DNA of 64,000 bases, taken from contig JBBDSC010000123.1 of assembly GCA_040905145.1 (NCBI GenBank), forward strand, positions 61,791-125,790, given 5' to 3'. The notes beneath the pieces were generated by a model. It worked only from the letters and a program-made list of their open reading frames with translations, did no database searches and was not told the DNA's origin. This stretch comes from DATGMS01 sp040905145 (GTDB taxonomy: Bacteria; Bacteroidota; Bacteroidia; Cytophagales; Cyclobacteriaceae). Positions 26,978 to 35,830 of this stretch are shown one piece after another. How positions within the stretch are numbered: the stretch's first letter is position 1; each line of letters begins with the position of its first letter. Position numbers and translations under genes: made by a program.

Positions 26978-28147
26978 TTATACCTCATATCTTAACGTCC
27001 CTGCTATCAGCGTATCTTCCGGCATGTCTTTGGGTTCTTCCATGTATACTTTACCGCTGTTTTCTATCACTTTTACCGCAGCCAAGTCTATCAGGCAATG
27101 ATTTTCTCCCGTGGGGCCATCGTCCAGATGGACAGTGAAATTATCATCATTATAGGTTCCCCACAGGTGCTCATGATTGTTGTTCACCAAAAGGGTGTCC
27201 ACCACGCCAGTAATGGCTGCTTTGATAAGCTTTTGATAGTCCTTGGAAATTGCCAGATTTCTGGATACTTTGAACCCAAAATCTTCTTTTCTACTTTCCC
27301 TTTCCGCAACAAAATGCCCTTCAGCCAATGCCCAGGCTTTTTCCTGTAACCCTCTCTGCTCTATCCCATTGTGAGTTCCACTGATATGGCCTTTTTTAAG
27401 GTGGGTGTATTTGCTTGCCTGATGAAAGAGCGGTATTAAATAATCAACGCCAGCCAGAAAAAGGGGTAACGGATTTTCGTAAAGCTTAGGCTCCAACATT
27501 TCAGTCATGCGATGGAAGTAATTGAGAATAGTGACTTTCTTATCCTCGCCTGATCCTCCACCATGTCCATGAAACATGGCCCCGGCGTTGCCTACTCCCC
27601 CTTGGCCTTGAAGGCTCTGTTGATTTTCATCTCTTTTTTCTTCCTCTGTAAAAGATACTGCCACTTCTTCCGGATCTAATTCTATTTCCCATATATTGTT
27701 CCTGGAGCCTTGGTATAATCTTATCCTGTTCAGATCTAAATAAAGGAGATAAAAACGACCATCATTGTTCAACCCTGGGATCAAGGGTAGTAAAAATGGC
27801 CTTTTCCCAATAAAATGGGTCCCCTCTTCTATTTTTATAGGAACTTTATACATTTCCACTTCGCCGTCAATAATAAAGTAGGCCAACATATCGGAATTGT
27901 ATTTCCAAAACTCATAATCTTCAAGCAGGTTTTGTCCAGGCTGAAGGAGCCTTCTTATTTCCTCTTCCTCCAGATTATAATTGCTTTCCAAATCAGCCCC
28001 TATTGCTTTTAGCTTATTTTTAAAATGGGTTTTATCCGTTTGATAGCTATCGGTACTTTGTTTGCTGGTAGGAGTATAAAGGGAAATGACAAGCTCGCCA
28101 TTTTTACTTGCCAATTCCTTGAACTGTTTTTCACTGAAGGTTTTCAT
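26978..28147 (-). CDS. baeRF-like protein (release-factor-like RNase-H-fold family)
   Basis: 389 residues that I assign to the bacterial/archaeal eRF1-like (baeRF) group from the overall layout: an N-terminal alpha/beta region (ELVISLYTPTSK), a central strand block (FYLLYLDLNRIRLYQGSRN) and a C-terminal domain with FLAGVDYLIPLFHQAS and TGVVDTLLVNNN. Residues 176-201 form a Gln/Gly/His-rich loop (QGQGG and HGHGGG) where eRF1 relatives carry their functional loop; there is no GGQ. baeRFs are thought to act on stalled or inactive ribosomes. Here the gene is divergent from a hibernation factor gene 135 bp away. Function is inference. Confidence 0.7.
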   Translation of the reverse strand: MKTFSEKQFKELASKNGELVISLYTPTSKQSTDSYQTDKTHFKNKLKAIGADLESNYNLEEEEIRRLLQPGQNLLEDYEFWKYNSDMLAYFIIDGEVEMYKVPIKIEEGTHFIGKRPFLLPLIPGLNNDGRFYLLYLDLNRIRLYQGSRNNIWEIELDPEEVAVSFTEEEKRDENQQSLQGQGGVGNAGAMFHGHGGGSGEDKKVTILNYFHRMTEMLEPKLYENPLPLFLAGVDYLIPLFHQASKYTHLKKGHISGTHNGIEQRGLQEKAWALAEGHFVAERESRKEDFGFKVSRNLAISKDYQKLIKAAITGVVDTLLVNNNHEHLWGTYNDDNFTVHLDDGPTGENHCLIDLAAVKVIENSGKVYMEEPKDMPEDTLIAGTLRYEV

Positions 28148-28282
28148 AATTTGAAAATTTCGTGGTTTATATGATTTGATCTATATTCGATTTATATTAT
28201 AAGGTACTTTGCCAATAATTAATTACAAAAACCTTGCCTTATGGCATTATAATAAATCTTTTACGTTCTAAAAACCAACTAT

Positions 28283-28588
28283 ATGAATTACACAGAAAAT
28301 TATCGCGGAATCAAAATTGATGTTCAAAGTGTACATCTGGACATAGGTGAACCCGTTCAACAAGAAATTAGGGCTGCTATAGACAAACTCTCAAGATTTA
28401 CGAACGATATCAATGCCGTTGACCTCTATTTCAAAACCGAAGGACAGGCAAGTTCATCCATTAATATTGTTGGAGTACGTATATTTATCCCGGGCCCGGA
28501 CGTGTTTGCAGAATCAAAAGGGGAGGATTGGATACCTCTAATAAAAGATGTGGTGGACAAATTGACCAAACAGTTAAAGAGAAAATAA
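28283..28588 (+). CDS. Ribosome hibernation-promoting factor, HPF/RaiA family
   Basis: 101 residues with the short HPF layout: beta-alpha-beta-beta-beta-alpha, N-terminal strand IDVQSVHLDIGEPV, helix QQEIRAAIDKLSRF, and a terminal Lys-rich helix VVDKLTKQLKRK. Such proteins bind the decoding region of the 30S subunit and silence ribosomes. It lacks the long C-terminal dimerisation domain. The sequence is divergent in the third and fourth strands (SSINIVGVRIFI), so specific type is uncertain. Divergent neighbour of the baeRF-like gene. Confidence 0.8.
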   Translation: MNYTENYRGIKIDVQSVHLDIGEPVQQEIRAAIDKLSRFTNDINAVDLYFKTEGQASSSINIVGVRIFIPGPDVFAESKGEDWIPLIKDVVDKLTKQLKRK

Positions 28589-28615
28589 AATCTTTTTTCA
28601 AGATACAACAAAAGA

Positions 28616-29245
28616 TCAAAATGGCCGGAAGTCCTTTATCTGATCTATAAAATGAATACCACTGCTTGGGGAGAGGATCAGGATAAAAGCTATTCCAAAC
28701 AATGCCCCATAGAGGTGGGCATCGTGGTTAATATTTCCTTTCTCTTGCTTGCCTTTATAGTAAGAATAACCTAAGAACATAAGACCCAAAATAAACCCTG
28801 GCAGACAAAAAATACCAAAAATGCAAATATCGGCCAGAGGCATCAACATGATACTGGCAAAAACGGCAGCAGATGTGCCCCCGGATGCACCTAGGGCATG
28901 GTAGGAAGGATCATTCTTGTATTTATTGTAAGTAGGAATATCAGCAATAACTATAGCAACCAAATAAAAAAGCACATAAACAATTGTTCCGGGGATATCA
29001 CCCATGCGGTACGTTAGGAATTGCTCCACCACATTGCCAAAGAAGTAAAAGGTAAACATGTTAAACAAAAGATGTGTACTGTCCTTATGTATAAACCCGG
29101 AGAATACAAACCTTTGATACTCTCCGTTATTCTTGATACGGTAGGGAGTAAACATGCTTTTGCTTAGAAATGCCGGATTTTTCCATCCATAATATGAGCT
29201 AATACAGGTAACCATTATAAGGATTACCGTCACAGAAATATCCAT
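28616..29245 (-). CDS. Rhomboid family intramembrane serine protease
   Basis: 209 residues, about six membrane helices. The catalytic serine is in GASGGTSA (Ser121) and the catalytic histidine in HDAHLYGALFG (His177). The L1-loop motif and TM2 region HLLFNMFTFYFFG (with HxxxN) are also typical. It cleaves membrane-spanning substrates, unknown here. Gene order places it 25 bp after the prenyl synthase on the same strand. Confidence 0.95.
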   Translation of the reverse strand: MDISVTVILIMVTCISSYYGWKNPAFLSKSMFTPYRIKNNGEYQRFVFSGFIHKDSTHLLFNMFTFYFFGNVVEQFLTYRMGDIPGTIVYVLFYLVAIVIADIPTYNKYKNDPSYHALGASGGTSAAVFASIMLMPLADICIFGIFCLPGFILGLMFLGYSYYKGKQEKGNINHDAHLYGALFGIAFILILSPSSGIHFIDQIKDFRPF

Positions 29246-29270
29246 CTTAAAGGTTGATTATGCGTATAAA

Positions 29271-30263
29271 TTAATTTTCTCTGCTGATCAGGTCATGGCC
29301 CAAAAATTTTAGTCCCTGAAGCGCTTCTTTATCGGCTGTTTTTAAATTGGAGAGTTGTTGAAAACCTTTCTCAAAATAAGCTTCCATTTTTGCCTCAGTC
29401 AGTTCTTTTATTCCTAGTGTATCATAAAGTAAGGTAACCGATCTAATTTTCTCTTCTTTGTCGAAATCTTTGGCCCTAGCCCAGTATTGTAGGGATTCTG
29501 CCTCTTTTCCAGTGGCCAGTTCCTTGGCTTTAATTATTAGGTAAGTCTTTTTATTGGAAATAATATCCCCTCCTATCTGTTTTCCAAATTTTGCTTTATC
29601 AGCATACACATCCAAAAGGTCATCCTTGAGTTGGAATCCTATACCAATGTTTACTCCAAAATCATAAAGCCTCTGGGCGTCTTCTGGATTGGCCTCTGCC
29701 AAGATAGCACCATATTGAAGCGAGAACCCTAACAAAACGGCTGTCTTCAGGCGTATCATTTCGATGTATTCCCCCTCCTTTACGTGTTCCCGGGCTTCAA
29801 AATTCATATCAAGTTGTTGGCCCTCGCATACTTCGGCAGCTGTCCGGTTAAAGTGTTTTAAGCAAAGAGCCAACTTATCCGGAGGGATTTCCAATAACAT
29901 GTCATAAGCCCTTACCAACATGACATCTCCTGAAAGAATAGCGGTGCTCGGGTTCCACTTTTCATGGACCGAAGCCCTGCCCCTTCTCAAAGGGGCATCA
30001 TCCATGATATCATCATGCATTAAGGTAAAGTTATGGAAAATTTCCACGGCAATAGCCGGGGTAAGGATCTTCTTGTAATCTTCCTTATAAAGGGAATAGG
30101 CCAACAAGGTCAGCATAGGGCGGATTCTTTTGCCCCCAATGCCCATCAAATAAGAAATTGGCTCGTAAAGTTCGGGGGGATGTCTTCCGAAGGATAAACT
30201 TCGAATGTGATTTTCCAGGTCATTTTGTAATTCCTTGATGCGGGATCGGTAATCATTGATCAT
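29271..30263 (-). CDS. Polyprenyl diphosphate synthase
   Basis: 330-residue all-helical trans-prenyltransferase that elongates allylic diphosphates with isopentenyl diphosphate. The first Asp-rich motif is DDIMDDAPLRRG, the second LKDDLLDVYAD, and the GGKRIRPML segment binds the homoallylic substrate. Product length (geranylgeranyl or farnesyl) cannot be told from sequence alone. The start overlaps the RNase R stop by 4 bp. Confidence 0.94.
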   Translation of the reverse strand: MINDYRSRIKELQNDLENHIRSLSFGRHPPELYEPISYLMGIGGKRIRPMLTLLAYSLYKEDYKKILTPAIAVEIFHNFTLMHDDIMDDAPLRRGRASVHEKWNPSTAILSGDVMLVRAYDMLLEIPPDKLALCLKHFNRTAAEVCEGQQLDMNFEAREHVKEGEYIEMIRLKTAVLLGFSLQYGAILAEANPEDAQRLYDFGVNIGIGFQLKDDLLDVYADKAKFGKQIGGDIISNKKTYLIIKAKELATGKEAESLQYWARAKDFDKEEKIRSVTLLYDTLGIKELTEAKMEAYFEKGFQQLSNLKTADKEALQGLKFLGHDLISREN

Positions 30264-32428
30264 TTTTTTGCAAATTCCAGGTCTATGGTTCTTCTGTCTA
30301 TATCTGTATTAACCACTTTTACAATAACTTTGTCTCCCAGAGTGATCATTTTTTTGTTTTTTGAACCGATCAAGCGCATGTTTTTTTCATCAAAATCATA
30401 ATAATCATCTTTAATATCCTGAAGCCTAACCATTCCTTCGCATTTTGTCTCTGTAATTTCCACAAAAACGCCCCACTCTGTCACTCCTGTTACGATTCCA
30501 TCATAATTCTTGTCTTCGGCCAACATCATATATTCCACCTGTTTGTATTTTATGGAGGCCCTTTCAGCATCTGCAGCCCTTTTCTCCCTTTCGGACGAAT
30601 GAAGGCATTTGTCCTCCCATGGCTCGCTTTCGGGTGATTTTCCCCCATTGATATAATGTTGCAACAACCTGTGCACCATCATATCAGGATACCTCCTGAT
30701 AGGTGAGGTGAAATGGGTATAATGCTTAAATGCAAGCCCGAAGTGTCCTTTAGGCTCAGTGGTATATTTTGCCTTCGCCATACTTCGGATGGCTAATTGT
30801 TCCAATACATTTTGTTCAGGCTTTCCTTGGATCTCATCCATCAGTTTGTTCAGTGAAAAAGACACATTGGTTTCTTCGTCAATGGTGATCTCATGTCCGA
30901 ATTTTTTGGCGAAATTGGCAAATGTTGTCAAACGCTCAAGATCAGGATTATCGTGGATTCTGTACACAAAAGTTTCCTTCCCCTTATTCTTATTGTAGAT
31001 AAACTCTGCCACTGTTTTATTGGCCAAAAGCATAAATTCCTCAATCAACTTATGGATATCCTTTCTTTCTTTAATGATCAATCCGAGCGGTGTACCCTTT
31101 TCATCCAATTTGAATTTCACTTCTACCGTTTCAAAATTCACCGCTCCTTGTTGGAACCTCTTTGTCCTGATCTTCTTGGCAAATTCATTCAATAAAATAA
31201 GTTCTTGATAAAAATCGCCTTCCTGCTTATCAATGTTTTCCTGGGCTTCTTCATAGGAAAACCTACGGTCAGAATGGATGATCGTCCTTCCAATCCAATG
31301 GTTTATTATTCCCCCTTTTTCATCCATTTCAAAAACACAGGAAAAGGTGAGTTTATCCTCATGGGGCCTTAGCGAACAAAGGCCATTACTCAGTCTTTCA
31401 GGAAGCATAGGTATGGTCCTGTCCACTAAATAAACGGAAGTGGCCCTGTCGAAAGCTTCTTTCTCCAAAAGGGTTTGCACTTTTACATAATGGGTCACGT
31501 CGGCGATATGAACACCGATCTCCATGTTCCCATTCGGTAATTTCCTGTAGGAAATCGCATCATCAAAATCTTTTGCATCTGCAGGGTCAATGGTGAATGT
31601 GGGGATATCCCTGAAATCCTTTCGGCCCTTGATATCTTCTTTGGAGATTTCCTCGGAAATAGCTTCAGCTTCCTTCTCCACTTCTTCAGGGTATTCAAAG
31701 GGTAATCCAAATTCAGCCATTATGGAATGGATCTCTACCTCATGCTCCCCTGCTGTCCCAAGAATCCGCGTAATCTTGCCTGTGGGACTTTTATCCTGAT
31801 CCCCCCATTCTGTGATCTTCACCACTACTTTTTGGTTGTGCTGGGCACCGATCAAATCTCCTTTTTTGATAAATATATCATGATGCATTTTCTTAAAATC
31901 AGCCACTACAAAGGCAAACCTGGGGGAAATTTCCACCCGGCCGACAAATTCATCCCGTGCCCTTTCCAAAATCTCCAGCACCCGTCCTTCTTGCCTTCCC
32001 GATCTTCCTTTTGTGGGAAACACCATCACCCGCACGCTGTCACCATCCAAAGCATTTTTTAGATCTGACTCTTTAACTAAAATATCATCTTCTGATTTTT
32101 GTTTGTTTTCAGGAATGATATAGGCAAACCGTGAATTTACATAATCCACTCTGCCTTGGATAAATTCAGGATCCCTGGTGGAGGAATATTCATTCCGGGG
32201 GCTTTTGGATAAAGATCCGTCGGCTACCAATTCCTCTAAAACCCTCCCCACATTATTTTTGGAAAATGCATCTCTTATCTCCAGCTTTTTAATAAGCCTT
32301 TTTTCTGAAAATCCCTCTCCAAAATGCTTATCAAAAAAGTTAAGGACTTTCCTCGCCAATTTTGCGGCATCCATCTGCTTCCCTTCTTTCTTTTTCCCTT
32401 GTGTGTTTCTATCCGGTCTTCTTCCCAT
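30260..32428 (-). CDS. rnr: Ribonuclease R
   Basis: 722-residue 3'-5' exoribonuclease that degrades structured RNA. Order: winged helix near residues 20-80, cold-shock domains around 85-230, the RNB catalytic domain (about 250-600) with the Asp cluster DIPTFTIDPADAKDFDDAIS, and a C-terminal S1 domain (GIVTGVTEWGVFVEI). A Lys-rich N-terminal start (GRRPDRNTQGKKKEGK) precedes the first domain. It overlaps the prenyl synthase gene by 4 bp. Confidence 0.96.
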   Translation of the reverse strand: MGRRPDRNTQGKKKEGKQMDAAKLARKVLNFFDKHFGEGFSEKRLIKKLEIRDAFSKNNVGRVLEELVADGSLSKSPRNEYSSTRDPEFIQGRVDYVNSRFAYIIPENKQKSEDDILVKESDLKNALDGDSVRVMVFPTKGRSGRQEGRVLEILERARDEFVGRVEISPRFAFVVADFKKMHHDIFIKKGDLIGAQHNQKVVVKITEWGDQDKSPTGKITRILGTAGEHEVEIHSIMAEFGLPFEYPEEVEKEAEAISEEISKEDIKGRKDFRDIPTFTIDPADAKDFDDAISYRKLPNGNMEIGVHIADVTHYVKVQTLLEKEAFDRATSVYLVDRTIPMLPERLSNGLCSLRPHEDKLTFSCVFEMDEKGGIINHWIGRTIIHSDRRFSYEEAQENIDKQEGDFYQELILLNEFAKKIRTKRFQQGAVNFETVEVKFKLDEKGTPLGLIIKERKDIHKLIEEFMLLANKTVAEFIYNKNKGKETFVYRIHDNPDLERLTTFANFAKKFGHEITIDEETNVSFSLNKLMDEIQGKPEQNVLEQLAIRSMAKAKYTTEPKGHFGLAFKHYTHFTSPIRRYPDMMVHRLLQHYINGGKSPESEPWEDKCLHSSEREKRAADAERASIKYKQVEYMMLAEDKNYDGIVTGVTEWGVFVEITETKCEGMVRLQDIKDDYYDFDEKNMRLIGSKNKKMITLGDKVIVKVVNTDIDRRTIDLEFAKK

Positions 32429-32759
32429 AAAAATTAAATATCCGTTGATAAAATTAAAGTTAGTGAAATTTCACCAACCTATTTGAATTGGCTAGAATTT
32501 CATATGTATATAATTGATTTTTAAAGGTCACAACTTGAATGCATTTACTATACCTTTATAGTTTCTGCCTTTTTAACCACCAGATACACAATGACTGCAC
32601 AAAGTAACACGATGAAAGCTTTGTGAAACTTTGTGTAAGCCTTTGTGATTAGATTTTTTTGGCACATGCCTGCCCCGATCTTTATCGGGGCAATTCGCTG
32701 AACATTCATTCCGGTATGTGAAAAACTGCTCGATTTCATGTTCATCATTAATCCACTCC
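32429..32759. other. Intergenic region between rnr and the exonuclease gene
   Basis: 331 bp filled mostly by the second dispersed repeat copy (32504-32709). Two short minus-strand frames are translations of the repeat and not genes. Confidence 0.7.
32504..32709. repeat. Dispersed repeat, copy 2
   Basis: Second copy of the element at 2388-2600. It includes the perfect hairpin CCCCGAT-CTTT-ATCGGGG near 32675, which is imperfect in copy 1. Located upstream of rnr in the same orientation as copy 1 upstream of lspA. Confidence 0.8.
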
Positions 32760-33512
32760 TTATGGACTACTTTGGTTATCATTGGCCAAATTGTCCAAAT
32801 TGATGATTTCTATGTCGAGTTCAGAGGGTAATCCCTGGAAGGACAAATAAATCCTCCCTGTAACTTCCACATCTCTCAGACAATATTTCCTAATGTTCTC
32901 CAAATCCTTTTTTATGTAATAGGTTTCATTCACCTGACTTCCGTCGATGTCTCCTTTTGAACTCGGGATATCAAATAAGGTAGCTAATAATTCCAATCTG
33001 GTGTAATGCTTATAATCCCCGAATTTCCAAAGTTCCAAGGTATCCATATGCCGGATCTCCCAGGGCTTCTTACCCGCCAATTGTAAGATCTCAGGTAAGG
33101 GGATCCTATTGGCCAACATCCTGCGACACAAATAGGGGAAATCAAATTCCTTACCATTATGGGCACAGAGGGTCCAGTTTTTCTTTTCCAAAAGCTCGCG
33201 GAATTCCAAGAGGGTGTCATGTTCCTCTTTTGCGGCAAAAGATTTGGTCCTGAACTGGAGTTTGTTTTCTTCCGGATTGTAGACAAAATACCCCACTCCG
33301 ATGCAGATTACTTTTCCAAATTCAGCAAAAATACCTGCTTTTTGGAAAAACAATTCCTCCGCCGTGCTTTCATTTTCGGTTTTGAAGAGTTGGATCTTTT
33401 TTATCCATTCCACTTGGATCCTTGTGTCGATTTCATCAAAATTCTCAGCCATAGCGGCAGTCTCTATATCCAAAAAAAGGATGCCTTTAAGTTCACTGAA
33501 AAAATCTGCCAT
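32760..33512 (-). CDS. Predicted 3'-5' exonuclease, DnaQ-like fold
   Basis: 250 residues of an RNase-H-like exonuclease. The DEDD residues are visible: ILFLDIETAA (Asp, Glu, near residue 15), LCAHNGKEFDFPYLCRRM (Asp near 125) and YCLRDVEVTGRIY (YxxxD, near 215), which is the DEDDy type. This matches the family annotated as PolB-like 3'-5' exonuclease in Bacteroidota. Substrate (DNA or RNA) is unknown. It follows the short hypothetical gene after lipB. Confidence 0.88.
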   Translation of the reverse strand: MADFFSELKGILFLDIETAAMAENFDEIDTRIQVEWIKKIQLFKTENESTAEELFFQKAGIFAEFGKVICIGVGYFVYNPEENKLQFRTKSFAAKEEHDTLLEFRELLEKKNWTLCAHNGKEFDFPYLCRRMLANRIPLPEILQLAGKKPWEIRHMDTLELWKFGDYKHYTRLELLATLFDIPSSKGDIDGSQVNETYYIKKDLENIRKYCLRDVEVTGRIYLSFQGLPSELDIEIINLDNLANDNQSSP

Positions 33513-33519
33513 AATTTGA

Positions 33520-33921
33520 TCAAGTATGTGACACGCCGTATAGGTTAATCTCCGGGATAAAAGAAATGTTTTCTTTGTTCATACACCCTTCCACAAAGAT
33601 GAATTTTTTATCGAAAATTTGATTCAATATATAATAACTCACCCAAAATTCATTGTTTAACCCAAACAATTTAGGATCAATAGGTTCCACTTTGGCCACA
33701 CATTGTGGCCCCAGCTCCTGTATCATATGCCGGAGTGTTGAAGTCTCTCTCTTCTCTCCGGAGACTACACCATAGCCTCTGGAGGAGACCATTAGGGTAT
33801 TCAGTTCAATCAGATTTTTATTGATGATATATACTGCCCATTCTTCATTGCCATTGCTTTCCTCTTTGGCGATGGCCAGTTTGACACCGGTAACCGGGTG
33901 AAATTTAATATCTTTTTTCAT
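33520..33921 (-). CDS. Conserved hypothetical protein, 133 aa
   Basis: Not recognised as a named family. The sequence is soluble and beta-rich, beginning DIKFHPVTGVKLAIAKEE, with EEWAVYIINKN, then a long amphipathic region and a hydrophobic FIFVEGCMNKENISFIP near the end. It overlaps lipB by 4 bp at its start and is 7 bp from the exonuclease gene, so the three are probably one transcript. The gene looks intact, and codon use matches its neighbours. No catalytic motif is visible. Confidence 0.8.
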   Translation of the reverse strand: MKKDIKFHPVTGVKLAIAKEESNGNEEWAVYIINKNLIELNTLMVSSRGYGVVSGEKRETSTLRHMIQELGPQCVAKVEPIDPKLFGLNNEFWVSYYILNQIFDKKFIFVEGCMNKENISFIPEINLYGVSHT

Positions 33922-34649
33922 TCCGAACTTAATTCTTCCAATTCCATTTCAAAAAGAGCCGCTATATGCTGTTTGACTCTATCTTTCACCTCCCTTTCAT
34001 CCACTTTCCTGCCCAGCTCTAGATGAAGAGAAGTTACCGCTTTGTCCGCAATTCCGCAAGGAACAATGTTCCCAAAATAGGAAATGTCTGAATTGACATT
34101 AAAAGCAAAACCATGCATGGTAATCCACCTGCTGGTCTTGACGCCAAAGGCACAGATTTTCCTGGGGCTCCTTTGCTCCAGGTGATCCAGCCACACACCG
34201 GTGAGCCCTTCTATTCTTCCTGCTACAATCCCATAATCCGCTAAAGTCAGAATAATGGCCTCCTCCAATAACCTAAGATACTTATGGATATCTGTAAAGA
34301 AATTATCCAGGTCCAAAATAGGATAGCCTACCAATTGACCAGGGCCATGATAGGTAATGTCCCCTCCCCGATTGATTTTATAGAAATTTGCATTTTTGGA
34401 TTTTAAGCCCTCCTCATTCAAAAGCAAATGGGAAACTTCCCCGCTCTTGCCCAAGGTATATACATGGGGATGTTCTACAAAAAGAAGATAGTTTTCGGTT
34501 ATTCTTTGGCTTTCAAGGGAAAGGTTTCTGTTTCCTATTTTTGTGGACACCGCTTTGGCAAATAATTCTTCCTGGTAATCCCAGGCTTCCTTATAATCTT
34601 TAAGCCCCAGGTCTATAAATTTTACTTTTTTATTTTTAATTTGGTTCAC
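33918..34649 (-). CDS. lipB: Octanoyltransferase (lipoate biosynthesis)
   Basis: Transfers octanoyl from ACP to lipoyl domains. The signatures are GGDITYHGPGQLVGYPI, the catalytic lysine segment KICAFGVKTSRW and the catalytic cysteine in NIVPCGIADKAV. The longest frame begins at 34709, but residues 1-20 of it match no LipB; a GTG at 34649, 5 bp after AAGGAA, gives a 243-residue protein starting MNQIKNKKVKFIDLG, which I prefer. The lipA gene is not in the window. Confidence 0.94.
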   Translation of the reverse strand: MNQIKNKKVKFIDLGLKDYKEAWDYQEELFAKAVSTKIGNRNLSLESQRITENYLLFVEHPHVYTLGKSGEVSHLLLNEEGLKSKNANFYKINRGGDITYHGPGQLVGYPILDLDNFFTDIHKYLRLLEEAIILTLADYGIVAGRIEGLTGVWLDHLEQRSPRKICAFGVKTSRWITMHGFAFNVNSDISYFGNIVPCGIADKAVTSLHLELGRKVDEREVKDRVKQHIAALFEMELEELSSE

Positions 34650-34770
34650 AGTTTTCCTTATATGTTTAGTTGAACACCAATTTGTCCGTTCCGGTTCTTC
34701 CAACAGCAAAGGGAAAATCCAGGTCGTTTTAAAGGCTCTTTTTTAAAGTAAATTTAAACAATTATTTACT

Positions 34771-35127
34771 ATGGCACAGCATAATGAGGTCGGCAGTGAA
34801 GCCGAAAAATTAGCAGCTGAATGGCTGAAATCAAAAGGATACGAATTTATAGAAGCCAACTATCGGTACAAACATGCCGAAATCGACCTGATCATGAAGC
34901 ATAGGGGTTTAATGATTTTTGTTGAGGTCAAATTCAGGGGAGGGACAGGCTATGGTTATGCCGAAGAATTTGTAGACTATAGAAAGCGGCAATTGATCAT
35001 CCGTGCAGCAGATAATTTTATTTATGAGAAGGATTGGCACAAAGATATCCGCTTTGACATCGTCGGGGTCTATAGGGACAAATATGGCCAAATGGCCTTT
35101 AAGCATTTTCAGGATGCGTTTTATTGA
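34771..35127 (+). CDS. YraN/UPF0102 family endonuclease-fold protein
   Basis: 118 residues of the UPF0102 family, a PD-(D/E)XK nuclease fold. The core shows GSEAEKLAAEWLKSKGYEFIEANYR, then AEIDLIMKHRG and FVEVKFRGG, giving the conserved Glu, Asp and E-x-K. Its function is thought to lie in DNA processing, not established here. A single gene with its own start 61 bp past the longest lipB frame on the other strand. Confidence 0.92.
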   Translation: MAQHNEVGSEAEKLAAEWLKSKGYEFIEANYRYKHAEIDLIMKHRGLMIFVEVKFRGGTGYGYAEEFVDYRKRQLIIRAADNFIYEKDWHKDIRFDIVGVYRDKYGQMAFKHFQDAFY

Positions 35128-35157
35128 AAGAGAAATAATTGATTTATAGTAGTATTA

Positions 35158-35229
35158 ATTACAAATTCACAAAGATAAGGAAGGCGTAGTTGCAAACTCG
35201 CCTAGAAGCCACATACTACGCTCAGAGGG
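35158..35229 (+). repeat. Direct repeat flanking the toxin-antitoxin module, left copy
   Basis: About 72 bp containing GGAAGGCGTAGTTGCAAACT, CGCCTAGAAGC and ACTACGCTCA, matching 35978-36051 in direct orientation with few differences. It lies just past the toxin's 3' end. Confidence 0.75.
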
Positions 35230-35246
35230 GCAGGTTGCGCAACGGG

Positions 35247-35555
35247 TCATTTGTTTCTTCCCAGCTTTCTTGCCGGATCCTGCCTGCTGCTAAAAATGTC
35301 CGTAACTATCACTCTTCCTCTTTCGACCCTGTAGATGATTTTGTAATGATATTCAAGTAAAAAACGGTGCCCCTTTTTCAGTTTTGTCAGATCTTCCTCG
35401 ACCCTTCCCCTGTTCGGATATTTTTCAAGGCTTTCGACCCTGTCGATAATTCTATTGACAATCTCGAAGGCTTTTTTGGGACCGGCTTTTTCGCAATAGT
35501 ATCTGTAAACATCCTTTAGACATTCTTCGGCCCAAGCAGTGAGTATTACCTCCAT
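35247..35555 (-). CDS. Toxin, RelE/ParE superfamily
   Basis: 102 residues with the RelE/ParE fold: N-terminal strand VILTAWAEECLKDVYRYY, a helix region ending KAFEIVNRIIDRVESLEKYP, and the conserved ending YKIIYRVERGRVIVTDIFSSRQDP. Members are either mRNA interferases or gyrase poisons; the sequence cannot tell which. The antitoxin gene lies 3 bp upstream, the usual order for this group in Bacteroidota. Confidence 0.9.
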   Translation of the reverse strand: MEVILTAWAEECLKDVYRYYCEKAGPKKAFEIVNRIIDRVESLEKYPNRGRVEEDLTKLKKGHRFLLEYHYKIIYRVERGRVIVTDIFSSRQDPARKLGRNK

Positions 35556-35558
35556 GGA

Positions 35559-35804
35559 TCACCATCTCTTCATTTCTTCCCTGACCTGCCTTGCGGTTTT
35601 TACCCGTCCTTCACTGATGTCCTTTTCCGATTTTTCCGCCCTGACAATCATTTCCTCTTTTGTGATTGGCGTACCGTCCGGTTTATAACCCACCGACAAT
35701 GTAGTTTGATCTGCTTTGACCATCCCGTGAATAAGTTTTAAAAAACGGTCATCCGCATGTTGGAGGTATTCGTTTATTTCTTTTCTGACTCTGGCAGTAT
35801 CCAT
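35559..35804 (-). CDS. Antitoxin of the RelE/ParE module
   Basis: 81 residues of the short addiction-module antitoxin type found in Bacteroidota. It has an N-terminal helical region (VRKEINEYLQHADDRFLKLIHGM), a Thr/Pro linker (GYKPDGTPITKEEM) and a C-terminal basic helix (VKTARQVREEMKRW) that should wrap the toxin. An inverted repeat 14 bp upstream of the start suggests autoregulation. It is transcribed before the toxin. Confidence 0.88.
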   Translation of the reverse strand: MDTARVRKEINEYLQHADDRFLKLIHGMVKADQTTLSVGYKPDGTPITKEEMIVRAEKSEKDISEGRVKTARQVREEMKRW

Positions 35805-35817
35805 CGGCTTTACATTT

Positions 35818-35830
35818 CTTTACTGTAAAG
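35818..35830 (-). promoter_or_regulatory. Likely operator of the toxin-antitoxin module
   Basis: Perfect inverted repeat CTTTAC-T-GTAAAG 14 bp before the antitoxin ATG, with a nearby TAACTTTA resembling the -7 consensus. Antitoxins usually repress through such sites; the role is inferred. Confidence 0.55.

Noticed and set aside
27550..27640. GGQ release motif in the baeRF-like protein
   Set aside because: The loop reads QGQGG and HGHGGG; no GGQ tripeptide is present, so peptide release activity cannot be claimed.
32548..32782. Two short minus-strand frames (hydrophobic, VLLCAVIVYLVVKK)
   Set aside because: They are translations of the dispersed repeat; the other copy at 2.5 kb lacks a matching open frame.
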